Below, piece by piece: positions 1-7,276 of a stretch of 11,144 nucleotides of DNA. Position 1 is the stretch's first letter; each line of letters begins with the position of its first letter. The stretch covers positions 1 to 11,144 of the forward strand of contig CANNNN010000058.1 in the NCBI GenBank assembly GCA_947506075.1. Direction: 5' to 3'. Below the pieces are notes generated by a model. That model did not search any database, had not been told where the DNA came from, and worked only from the letters and a program-made list of their open reading frames with translations. Source of the DNA: Methylococcaceae bacterium. GTDB lineage: Bacteria; Pseudomonadota; Gammaproteobacteria; Methylococcales; Methylomonadaceae. A program made the position numbers and the translations under genes.

Positions 1-683
1 AATTCCCAAGGTTCCAACGAGCCTAATCTGAGTCGCGGAATGTCGGTTTCCGCCAGGATAGCTTTAATCAAGTCAGATAAGTTGTTATCGAGATCGCTGC
101 CATAGCCGCCCAAATGCACGCCGGTCAAAATAACTTCGGTGATGCCCTGCCGGTGCAACGCGTTAATTTCATCGATAACCGCCTGAACGGGACGGCTGTT
201 TTCGTCGCCCCGCGCCACGGTGACGATGCAGAAGGTACAGCGATAGCGGCAGCCATCCTGCACTTTTACGAAAGCACGTTGCCTGCCACGCGTGAACAGC
301 GAAATTTCTCCCGGTTCGGTGGATAAAGCGGGCATGCTGTCCATGTTCAATTCGGCCAGGGTTTTTTCTACCAATTGATCCTTGTCCTTGTTGCTGATTA
401 CCAGATCAACACCCAACAACGATGCAGCTTCCTCTTCGTTCAAGGTCGCGTAACAGCCACTGACCACGAGTTTGGCTTGCGGATTATCGCGATGAATACG
501 ACGTATCAGCTGACGCGATTTTCTGGCCGCATCCTGCGTCACAGCACAGGAATTGAGCACGATAAGCTGAGCGGCTTCGGCTTGCCGGGTGATTTGATGA
601 CCGGATTTTTGGAAAGCCTGAGCCCAGGTTTCCAGTTCGGCTTCATTAAGACGGCAGCCGAGTGTTTTAAGATGAACTTTCAT
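1..683 (-). CDS. mtaB: tRNA (N6-threonylcarbamoyladenosine(37)) methylthiotransferase MtaB-like, 3' part missing
   Basis: Radical-SAM methylthiotransferase, expected to convert t6A37 to ms2t6A37 in tRNAs that read ANN codons. 227 codons are visible and the reading frame is open to the left window edge, so roughly the C-terminal half (end of the radical-SAM barrel and TRAM domain) is outside. The N-terminal UPF0004 domain begins MKVHLKTLGCRLNEAE, with the three cluster cysteines at C10, C46 and C77. The radical-SAM motif CRYRCTFC has cysteines at 145, 149 and 152, followed by IVTVARG. The TLGCRLNEAE start and the IVTVARG stretch favour MtaB over MiaB or RimO; this assignment is by family resemblance. 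The ATG at 683 fits the family N-terminus but has no Shine-Dalgarno directly before it; an 11-codon open frame with an AGGAG upstream ends on it as ATGA (see the 680-743 entry). Confidence 0.88.
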   Translation of the reverse strand, partial: MKVHLKTLGCRLNEAELETWAQAFQKSGHQITRQAEAAQLIVLNSCAVTQDAARKSRQLIRRIHRDNPQAKLVVSGCYATLNEEEAASLLGVDLVISNKDKDQLVEKTLAELNMDSMPALSTEPGEISLFTRGRQRAFVKVQDGCRYRCTFCIVTVARGDENSRPVQAVIDEINALHRQGITEVILTGVHLGGYGSDLDNNLSDLIKAILAETDIPRLRLGSLEPWE

Positions 684-743
684 AAAGGAGTAATAGTAGA
701 AAAATACGACTGCATGGACAGATATTTGCTCCTGAAATATCTG
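680..743 (-). promoter_or_regulatory. Hairpin with SD-like loop plus possible 11-codon leader before mtaB
   Basis: On the minus strand a perfect 9-bp stem (CAGATATTT at 743-735 with AAATATCTG at 727-719) closes a 7-nt loop CAGGAGC that contains AGGAG. Thirteen nt further on is an ATG (715-713) opening an 11-codon frame, MQSYFSTITPL, whose TGA (682-680) overlaps the mtaB ATG as ATGA. This arrangement could supply translation to mtaB by coupling, since mtaB lacks its own SD. The 13-nt SD-to-ATG distance is long, so the leader may not be translated. The hairpin could instead be part of a dispersed intergenic repeat. Seen: the stem, AGGAG and ATGA overlap. Inferred: any regulatory role. Confidence 0.3.
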
Positions 744-868
744 CATTCACCACATCCATGTGGATTATGCCGGAACAGGAGCAGTTACCGAGAACACGGA
801 TGACTCCGATTTAACGGATCAACACGGTAAATAAAAATCCCTATAAATCCGTGTTTCATGATAAAAAA
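744..868. repeat. Intergenic block of short inverted and direct ACACGG-type repeats
   Basis: The space between the SpmAB-like gene and mtaB holds AACACGGAT at 793-801 facing ATCCGTGTT at 847-855 (a perfect 9-bp inverted pair). Between them are AACGGAT at 813-819 and a direct AACACGG copy at 821-827. A further small palindrome, CCACAT-CC-ATGTGG, lies at 750-763. Short degenerate repeats of this kind are common in bacterial intergenic DNA, and this may be a remnant of such an element. No terminator with a U tract was recognised after the SpmAB-like stop codon at 869. Confidence 0.45.
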
Positions 869-2098
869 TCACCCGAAAAACCAGTAGGCGACCAAAATGG
901 ACGCCACTATGCCCGCAAAGTCGGCTATTATCCCACAGGCTGCAGCATGACGAATATGTTTGATGCCGACCGAGCCGAAGTAGATCGCCAGCACGTAAAA
1001 CGTAGTTTCACTGCTGCCTTGCACGATGGCCGATAATCGACCGGCAAAAGAATCTGCACCTAAAGTCTTCATGGTATCTATCATCATAGCCCTGGCCCCG
1101 CTGCCGCTGAACGGCTTCATCAAGGCAGTAGGCAGCGCGTCAACAAAACGATCATCGAGCATGAAGTAATGCACAATTAGTCGCGCCAGATCAGCCAGCA
1201 AATCCAACGCACCACTGGCCCGGAACACGCCGATGGCAACCAGCATCGCGACCAAAAAAGGAATGATCGTTACCGCTGTCTGGAAGCCTTCTTTCGCTCC
1301 TTCAATGAAGGCATCATAGGCATTAATCTCCTTGTTGATAGCGCCGAGTATAAAGACGATAACCAGCGCAAACAGCAGAAAATTGCTGATGATCGAGGAT
1401 TGCTCAAGCATCTGCAGCTGAGTAAGACTTGAAAAATACGCCAGTATGCCGCCGACGATCAGCGTAAATCCGCCCAGATAAGCCACGACAATCTTATCCA
1501 GCAGATTGATTTTCTGCACATAGGCGACAGCAAGCAGACCCACCATGGTGCTCATATAGGTTGCTATCAGGATAGGTATGAAGACATCGGTCGGATTTGC
1601 TGCGCCCAGTTGCGCGCGGTAAGTAAATATCGTCACCGGAAACAAGGTAACTCCAGAAGTATTGATCACCAGGAAAAGGATTTGCGCGTTACTGGCGGTA
1701 TCCGGATTTGGATTAAGAGTTTGCAGTTCCTGCATCGCCTTGATGCCCAACGGTGTTGCGGCATTATCCAGGCCCAGCGCATTGGCCGAAATATTCATCA
1801 CTATCGCGCCTAAAGCAGGATGGCCTTTGGGCACATCGGGCATTAATCGACTAAATAACGGCGTCAGACCCTGGGTTAATAAATGGATAAAGCCGCTCTT
1901 TTCGCCGATACGCATAATGCCCAGCCATAAAGCCAGTACGCCGGTGAGTCCCAAGGCTATTTCGAAAGCCGACTTCGACAACGCAAACATGGCTGTCATG
2001 ATCTGTGCAAAAACCTGCTGATCGCCGAGGAAAACCAGCTTGAACAGCGCAGTGCAAAAAGCGGCGAGAAAAAAACCAATCCAGATGATATTTAGCAC
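869..2098 (-). CDS. Fused SpmA/SpmB-type nucleoside-recognition (Gate) domain membrane protein
   Basis: A 409-residue, strongly hydrophobic inner-membrane protein. The N-terminal half resembles SpmA, with a Gate (nucleoside-recognition) domain around 45-155 and the motif MNISANALGLDNAATPLG at 101-118. The C-terminal half, about 255-409, resembles SpmB, with KPFSGSGARAMMIDT (328-342) and IVQGSSETTFYVLA (358-371). In Bacillus, SpmA and SpmB are separate proteins needed for spore core dehydration; a single-chain fusion is known in non-sporulating proteobacteria, where its substrate and role are not established. The start is GTG, chosen because the N-terminus MLNIIWIGFFLAAF looks typical and an in-frame TAG lies about 14 codons upstream with no ATG between. 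No strong SD is visible. It lies 189 bp after coaX, so it may have its own promoter or be read through from the upstream operon. Confidence 0.87.
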   Translation of the reverse strand: MLNIIWIGFFLAAFCTALFKLVFLGDQQVFAQIMTAMFALSKSAFEIALGLTGVLALWLGIMRIGEKSGFIHLLTQGLTPLFSRLMPDVPKGHPALGAIVMNISANALGLDNAATPLGIKAMQELQTLNPNPDTASNAQILFLVINTSGVTLFPVTIFTYRAQLGAANPTDVFIPILIATYMSTMVGLLAVAYVQKINLLDKIVVAYLGGFTLIVGGILAYFSSLTQLQMLEQSSIISNFLLFALVIVFILGAINKEINAYDAFIEGAKEGFQTAVTIIPFLVAMLVAIGVFRASGALDLLADLARLIVHYFMLDDRFVDALPTALMKPFSGSGARAMMIDTMKTLGADSFAGRLSAIVQGSSETTFYVLAIYFGSVGIKHIRHAAACGIIADFAGIVASILVAYWFFG

Positions 2099-2287
2099 AA
2101 TAGATAACGGGTATGGGCTCGAATTTTTCCGCGCCCTCTAAACTTAAACTGATACATAGCGGGGCGAGATTGCGAAGGTGAAGATTGAATATCGTGTCAT
2201 TAATAACAGATCTATCTACAATAATATTGAAATAATTCAGTCTGATGCCTCTGCAACATAAGACAGAATCACCCGAAAACTAAAACT

Positions 2288-3019
2288 TCAGCCATGCCCT
2301 TCCAAAACACATAACAAGCCGCGCAACACCAAATCAGGTTCAATAATAGGCGCCCTATCAAGCTGTGCTGCGATCAATTCTGCATCTCCACCGGTTAAAA
2401 CCAGCTGTACAAACTTAGGCTGTTTTGCCAGCACATGCTCAATCAGGCCCACGGCTGCTGTTAAGGTGCCGCTATGGATTGCAGCCTCGGTATAGTTGGC
2501 CAGGCCGAACACTTGATCTGTTTCGGTAAATTGCAGCGCCGCTGTTTCTAAATCCAGTGATTTTTTCATTAGCGTCAAGCCCGGACTTATCAACCCGCCT
2601 TGATGCCTGCCCTCGGCATCAATTAAATCTACGGTGATGGCCGTTCCGCAATCGACGACACAAGCGGATTGTTGATATTGCTGCCAAACTGCAATCAAAG
2701 CCAACCAGCGGTCAACGCCCAGTTTTTCAGGTTGTCGGTAAGCGTTAATCACACCAAATGCCTGTGCTTGGGATTTAACCAGGATAATATCCACATCCAG
2801 CCAAAGTTCTTGTGCTACGGTTTGCACGAGTTCGAGTAACCGGTATGTACTGACGCAGGAAATTGCAAGTCGCTTAGGCCGATAATCGCCTTTCCAGAGT
2901 TCAATCAGTTCATCCCGATTAATCCGGGTATTCAGTAGCGGTTGACCGGTCATGATTTGACCTCCGGTTGTAACCGCCCACTTTAGCCTGGTATTACCCA
3001 TATCTATCAGCAAATTCAT
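2288..3019 (-). CDS. coaX: Type III pantothenate kinase CoaX
   Basis: Cytosolic kinase for the first step of CoA synthesis, ATP-dependent phosphorylation of pantothenate. At 243 residues it has the usual length and every expected ASKHA-fold motif: the phosphate loop DMGNTRLKWA at 6-15, GVDRW at 101-105 with the likely catalytic D103, the cation/phosphate region DCGTAIT at 123-129, GGLISPGL at 141-148, and TGGDA at 209-213. Type III enzymes are insensitive to CoA feedback and need a monovalent cation (family knowledge). It starts with ATG 8 bp after the birA stop, preceded by a modest AGGC, so it is almost certainly co-transcribed with birA. The birA-coaX order is common in Gammaproteobacteria. 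No strong terminator follows. Confidence 0.95.
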   Translation of the reverse strand: MNLLIDMGNTRLKWAVTTGGQIMTGQPLLNTRINRDELIELWKGDYRPKRLAISCVSTYRLLELVQTVAQELWLDVDIILVKSQAQAFGVINAYRQPEKLGVDRWLALIAVWQQYQQSACVVDCGTAITVDLIDAEGRHQGGLISPGLTLMKKSLDLETAALQFTETDQVFGLANYTEAAIHSGTLTAAVGLIEHVLAKQPKFVQLVLTGGDAELIAAQLDRAPIIEPDLVLRGLLCVLEGHG

Positions 3020-3027
3020 AACAAAGC

Positions 3028-4014
3028 CTAACTATTAAAACTGACTTCGCCGGAAGCAAACGTCTGCATACTGCCATCCTGACTTTCAATCAATAACATG
3101 CCGTTATCGTCAACGCCTCTTACATGGCCGTCAAATCGTTGCTGCCCGATAAATAAGGTTGCGGATTTTCCGTTCAGGCAATCATAATCGCGCCATTCAT
3201 CGAGATGGGCTTTAATACCAACGCCTTCATACTCGTCAATAATCGGCAGTAAATAGCTTAACAAGGTGCCGGCTAATTTATTTCGGAATAGCCGACTTTG
3301 TCCGGTGATTTTACTTAAATCTGTCCAGGCCTGGTTAATGCTGTGGGCTTGATTTTTTGGTACAAACAAATTCAATCCCAGCCCGATCACTGCGCTACAC
3401 GGGCCATCTGTCTCACCTGAGACTTCAACCAGAATACCACCCAATTTTTTACCCTGACTGTAAATGTCATTAGGCCATTTAAGGCCTATGTCATGTATTT
3501 GATGCTGTTTTAAAGCCCTGATTACCGCGACGCCAATCGCCAGACTTAAACCTGAAATGGCAGCAGGCCCCTGCTGAAATCGCCACAGTATCGACAGATA
3601 AATATTACTGCCATAAGGCGAAATCCATTGCCGCCCTCGCCTGCCTTTACCGGCTGTCTGGTGCTCCGCAAAACAAACAGTACCTGACGGTGCATTTTGT
3701 TGGGCGCGCTCTACTAAATAAGAATTAGTGGAATCAATTTGGTCATGAATTTCAATCGATGAGATCAATGCGCCAGCCTGTTCGCTAACAGCTTCATTGA
3801 TTTTTGACGCTAGCAATAACTCCAGCGATTTATCCAGACGATAACCTTTACCACTGACAGCCGAATGGGCAAGACCCAAGTCGGCCAAACCATTTATCTG
3901 CTTCCAAACGGCCGAACGACTGATACTAAGCGCGTCGGCCAAGTTGGTGCCGGAATGAAACTCTCCGTCAGCCAACAGGGTAAGGATTTTTTTTTGCTTA
4001 TCTGGAATATTCAC
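3028..4014 (-). CDS. birA: Bifunctional biotin operon repressor / biotin--[acetyl-CoA-carboxylase] ligase BirA
   Basis: Attaches biotin, through biotinyl-5'-AMP, to the acceptor lysine of biotin carboxyl carrier protein. The N-terminal winged HTH (about residues 5-60, with helix stretch SGTNLADALSISRSAVWKQI) suggests it also represses biotin genes as in E. coli, but no biotin operator is visible in this window. The ligase core shows DSTNSYL (94-100), the biotinyl-AMP loop GKGRRGRQW (122-130), KWPNDIY (179-185) with the key K179, and GGILVE (192-197). A C-terminal SH3-like domain follows from about 282. Its 328 residues match the two-domain class. The start is GTG, 7 bp after the stop of the PilZ gene, with only a weak AAGCGA before it, suggesting translational coupling. 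Confidence 0.95.
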   Translation of the reverse strand: MNIPDKQKKILTLLADGEFHSGTNLADALSISRSAVWKQINGLADLGLAHSAVSGKGYRLDKSLELLLASKINEAVSEQAGALISSIEIHDQIDSTNSYLVERAQQNAPSGTVCFAEHQTAGKGRRGRQWISPYGSNIYLSILWRFQQGPAAISGLSLAIGVAVIRALKQHQIHDIGLKWPNDIYSQGKKLGGILVEVSGETDGPCSAVIGLGLNLFVPKNQAHSINQAWTDLSKITGQSRLFRNKLAGTLLSYLLPIIDEYEGVGIKAHLDEWRDYDCLNGKSATLFIGQQRFDGHVRGVDDNGMLLIESQDGSMQTFASGEVSFNS

Positions 4015-4021
4015 AATTCGC

Positions 4022-4630
4022 TTAAGCGATAGTTACAATCTGTTTCTTATCCCTGATCTGTTGTAATTGCTTTTTTATTACATACTTAATCAGCATTTCT
4101 CTATCCTCATCCTTCATATTGATAAAGTCGACGCCGACAAAATAAGGATACCGACTATCGCTGGACTGGCCGCTTTTGCAATAAACGACTTTTCCATACG
4201 TCACTATGACCGCCATGCTGGATATCAACAACATCTTTATTTCCAGATAGTCGCCTGCCTTAAGCGCTTCTTCACAATTAAACGCAATACCGGTTGCGCT
4301 GACGTTCACATTGCGCGTATCGCTTTCATTAACTTGAAAGCCTGTCATCATTACAGCCTGGGCAATTAAATCGATTTTAGCCTCAATTAACCTTAGGTAC
4401 TCCGCCATTTCCGGCTGATTTCTTTCCAGTCTGTGCAACAGAAATGCCGAATCCTGAGACACCATTTCAAGTGCCGTAGACAATGAACAGTTATTTAAAA
4501 TATTATCGGATACCTGATGCGGTTCGTTAATCCGGGTTCCATCTATTTTTTTATAAAACAGACTCACCTCATCATCAATACGAAAAAAATCTCTTCGATC
4601 TTCAGTTTTCGTCATACTGGTTTCACTCAT
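4022..4630 (-). CDS. PilZ-domain protein with widely separated motifs, first gene of the birA-coaX operon
   Basis: A 202-residue soluble protein, probably a cyclic-di-GMP receptor. Both signature motifs of PilZ domains are present: RxxxR within DRRDFFRIDD (R13 and R17) and (D/N)xSxxG as NVSATG at 109-114, followed by a beta-rich stretch through YFVGVDFI (163-170). The odd point is spacing: about 90 residues lie between the motifs instead of the usual 20-30, and the insert (about 45-100, SLSTALEMVSQDSAFLLHRL and on) looks helical. That resembles atypical PilZ proteins in which a long helix is inserted and drives oligomerisation; this comparison is from memory. The C-terminus (about 173-195) is charged and helical. 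The ATG is preceded by AGAGG at about 10 nt. It heads a tight operon with birA and coaX; a functional link to biotin or CoA metabolism is only inferred. Confidence 0.78.
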   Translation of the reverse strand: MSETSMTKTEDRRDFFRIDDEVSLFYKKIDGTRINEPHQVSDNILNNCSLSTALEMVSQDSAFLLHRLERNQPEMAEYLRLIEAKIDLIAQAVMMTGFQVNESDTRNVNVSATGIAFNCEEALKAGDYLEIKMLLISSMAVIVTYGKVVYCKSGQSSDSRYPYFVGVDFINMKDEDREMLIKYVIKKQLQQIRDKKQIVTIA

Positions 4631-5015
4631 AATCTACAACCTCTAAACTTTACTATTACCATTATTATTTTGTCTACTCGCGCGCCAATGTATCGGACCG
4701 GACTATAAACATACTTACATCATACTGCCCAATTATTAATAATTATACGTCACTCAGTTTGATTATTTTATTTTTTGATTTTTACTATGTTCACTATCGC
4801 CAACCCTGGCCTTTATCGCGACACTAGCCTTGGCCTTGGCCATATCCACATGAAAAAAATCAATAACCGCTCGCGCAGTCACTCAGCAGATTAGGAACCC
4901 GCACAACTCGACTTTTTTTATATCTGTGTTATTTTCAACTGCCCCCTGCGTCTACAAATGCTTTATCATTAGCGGATTAAAAAATTAAAAGCCCTTAAGG
5001 CTACCTATAAATATA
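4631..5015. other. Divergent intergenic region, AT-rich, no gene found
   Basis: This 385-bp stretch separates the minus-strand PilZ operon from the plus-strand fusion gene. It holds a perfect AT palindrome at 4731-4744, candidate -10 boxes on both strands, a GCCTTGGCCTTGGCC run near 4827-4841 and long T or A runs. A 35-codon frame at 4787-4894 (plus) starts MFTIANPGLY but has no ribosome binding site and no recognisable product. No tRNA, riboswitch or terminator was recognised. Confidence 0.6.
4702..4770 (-). promoter_or_regulatory. Candidate promoter region of the PilZ-birA-coaX operon with 14-bp palindrome
   Basis: AATTATTAATAATT at 4731-4744 is a perfect palindrome. A minus-strand TATAAT (4747-4742) overlaps its edge, without a good -35 box. 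A second option is TTGGGC (4732-4727) and TATAGT (4707-4702) with a 19-bp spacer, which is rather long. Either would give an untranslated leader of about 65-105 nt before the PilZ ATG. The palindrome could be an operator, but AT-rich sequence forms such palindromes easily. Confidence 0.3.
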
Positions 5016-7259
5016 ATGAGCCATCCTTTAACAGCCCCTACCGACCGCACAAACCGCCTGATCTTCTTATTTGCCGCGACCTTGTTTACCAGTGCGTCGC
5101 TGATGTTTGTGCTGCAACCGCTATTCGGGAAGATACTATTACCTTTACTGGGCGGCTCCCCGGCAGTCTGGAACACCTGCATGGTGTTTTACCAGAGTAT
5201 TTTATTTCTGGGTTATCTTTATGCTCACTATCTGTCCATACGGTTTAGTTCACACCGCCAAATCCAGATTCATACGGCACTGATATTGATCAGCTTTCTG
5301 GCCCTGCCCTTAGCCCTGCCGGAAAACACCGTCCCGCCGACAGACGGTAATCCGACCTTCTGGCTGCTCTGGACTTTGTTTCTTGCTATTGGCCTGCCTT
5401 TTTTCGTGGTTTCCACAACCGCGCCGCTGATACAAAAATGGTTCAGCCACATCGGCCACCATACCAGCCATGACCCTTACTATCTGTATGCGGCCAGCAA
5501 CACCGGCAGCCTGATTGCGTTGCTCAGCTACCCGTTCCTGCTGGAACCCAATATCGGAGTAGCCAATCAAAAAAGTGACTGGAGTGTCGGCTATTTGCTG
5601 CTTTGTCTGCTGATAGCAGGCTGCGCTGTTGTGCTTTGGAAAAGCCGGCAAAATACTGCTCAACAAGAGGATCACACTGATTCCGTAGCCGATGAAACCA
5701 AGCTCAGTTTTACCACCCAACTGCACTGGCTGGCTCTGGCCTTCGTGCCGTCCAGCCTGCTACTGGGTTTAACCAACTTCATCAGTACCGATATTGCCTC
5801 GGTGCCCTTGCTGTGGATTATCCCGTTAACGTTGTATTTATTATCTTTTGTCATTGTGTTCTCCAAATGGAACGACAAAATTCATCCGTTAATGGTCAAG
5901 CTGCAACCGATTTTCCTGTTACCCTTTATCGCTTATGCCTTCATTAATCCGGCGGACCTGCCTTATTGGGCCTATTTAATTTTACACCTGATCGCATTTT
6001 TCTTTGCGGTCATGGTTTGTCACGGCGAGTTGGCCAAATTAAGGCCGCATACCCGGCATTTAACCACGTTCTATTTGATCATGTCCTTTGCGGGCATGTT
6101 AGGCGGCATGTTCAATACTTTTGTCGCGCCGTTTGTGTTCAATGCCGTCTATGAATACCCTATCATGATTATTGCGGCCTTACTGCTGCGCCCTGGCTTG
6201 AAGCCGGCATTGAACACCGGTTTGTTATTGCAAATATTAGCCCCTGCCCTGCTGGTTAGTACCGGTATTATTGTTCATGCTAAAGCCGACGACTTACTCC
6301 AGTATTTCGACATCATCGTGATCAGTCTGATCGGCTTAACGGTCTTGACCTACCTACTCAGGACTCGACCAGTCGGCTATGCGTTTATGAGCGGCGCGAT
6401 TATTTTCCTGGCACTTGGATTACACAACTTGTCCTCGCATACGCTATATCAGGAACGCAGCTTTTTTGGCGTACTTGCGGTGCGTGAGGCTGTTTTAACC
6501 GATGAACAAGGCCAGGCTGAAAGCTATCATGAATTATTCCATGGCACGACCAAGCACGGGGCGCAACGTCTGGCTGCAAACGTAAGCCGGACACCGCTAA
6601 CCTATTACAGTCGCCAGGGGCCTATGGGACAATTATTTAAGGAATATGATAACAGCGATCAGACCTGGAATATCGGCGTGGTCGGACTCGGAGCCGGAGC
6701 CTTAACGTGTTATGCCAAAGATCAGCAACACTGGACCTTGTACGAAATCGATCCGCTGATGGTAAGCATTGCCAGCAACCCCGATTATTTCAGCTACCTG
6801 AGCCAATGCGCTCCTAACGCCGCGATGGTCGTCGGCGATGCCCGTTTATCGCTGGAAAAAGAGCCGGATCAGCATTTTGATTTATTGATTATGGATGCGT
6901 TTAGTTCCGATTCGGTGCCGACTCATCTACTGACTAAGGAAGCGCTAGCGCTTTATTTCAAAAAGCTTAAACCGGGCGGCATACTGGCGTTTCACATGAC
7001 CAACCGTCATTTGTCGCTAAAAAAAGTCTTATCGATTAATGCGGAAGCCCTGCACCTGGCCTCATTGATTCAGGAATTCAAACCTGAACAGGACCTCCCG
7101 CTGGTCGTTGCGACAGACTGGGTGGTCATGGCAAACAATCCGGAAGCCCTGGAACCCTTACGACTAAGCCGTCTTGGTAATTGGCGGAAGCTGCCCTTGT
7201 ATTTCGACATGCAGCCCTGGACAGATGACTTTACCAATATTGTCGGCATCTGGAAGTAG
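5016..7259 (+). CDS. Fused MFS-like membrane / spermidine synthase-like protein
   Basis: A 747-residue two-part protein. Residues 1-470 carry about a dozen hydrophobic segments, beginning RLIFLFAATLFTSASLMFVL (14-33), with QPLFGKILLPLLGGSPAVWN (34-53) typical of the family annotated as fused MFS/spermidine synthase. Residues from about 480 form a Rossmann methyltransferase-like domain: SAM/decarboxylated-SAM loop VVGLGAGAL (555-563), acidic end of strand 2 YEIDP (576-580), VVGDAR (605-610), and the active-site region MDAFSSDSVPTHLLT (626-640). The classical spermidine synthase DxxDP is not kept, so the substrate is uncertain. Whether the product is a polyamine, and whether the membrane part transports anything, is unknown. 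It stands alone on its strand, with no speD or other polyamine gene nearby. The ATG has only a distant AAGG (4997-5000) before it. It converges with the YjbQ gene, 17 bp between stops. Confidence 0.86.
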   Translation: MSHPLTAPTDRTNRLIFLFAATLFTSASLMFVLQPLFGKILLPLLGGSPAVWNTCMVFYQSILFLGYLYAHYLSIRFSSHRQIQIHTALILISFLALPLALPENTVPPTDGNPTFWLLWTLFLAIGLPFFVVSTTAPLIQKWFSHIGHHTSHDPYYLYAASNTGSLIALLSYPFLLEPNIGVANQKSDWSVGYLLLCLLIAGCAVVLWKSRQNTAQQEDHTDSVADETKLSFTTQLHWLALAFVPSSLLLGLTNFISTDIASVPLLWIIPLTLYLLSFVIVFSKWNDKIHPLMVKLQPIFLLPFIAYAFINPADLPYWAYLILHLIAFFFAVMVCHGELAKLRPHTRHLTTFYLIMSFAGMLGGMFNTFVAPFVFNAVYEYPIMIIAALLLRPGLKPALNTGLLLQILAPALLVSTGIIVHAKADDLLQYFDIIVISLIGLTVLTYLLRTRPVGYAFMSGAIIFLALGLHNLSSHTLYQERSFFGVLAVREAVLTDEQGQAESYHELFHGTTKHGAQRLAANVSRTPLTYYSRQGPMGQLFKEYDNSDQTWNIGVVGLGAGALTCYAKDQQHWTLYEIDPLMVSIASNPDYFSYLSQCAPNAAMVVGDARLSLEKEPDQHFDLLIMDAFSSDSVPTHLLTKEALALYFKKLKPGGILAFHMTNRHLSLKKVLSINAEALHLASLIQEFKPEQDLPLVVATDWVVMANNPEALEPLRLSRLGNWRKLPLYFDMQPWTDDFTNIVGIWK

Positions 7260-7276
7260 GCCTCTCACTCGTCAAA

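Noticed and set aside
2235..2269. Imperfect inverted repeat ATTCAGTCT / AGACAGAAT after coaX as a terminator
   Set aside because: It has an internal mismatch, low GC, a 17-nt loop and no U tract following it on the minus strand.
4759..4788. Plus-strand promoter TTGATT-18 bp-TACTAT upstream of the fusion gene
   Set aside because: Lies in a T-rich run where such matches are easy, and would leave a leader of over 200 nt; not strong enough to call.
4827..4841. GCCTTGGCCTTGGCC run as a tandem repeat or regulatory site
   Set aside because: Only about two and a half 6-bp units; too short to distinguish from chance.
4787..4894. 35-codon plus-strand frame in the PilZ/fusion-gene gap
   Set aside because: No ribosome binding site, no recognisable motif and length within chance expectation.
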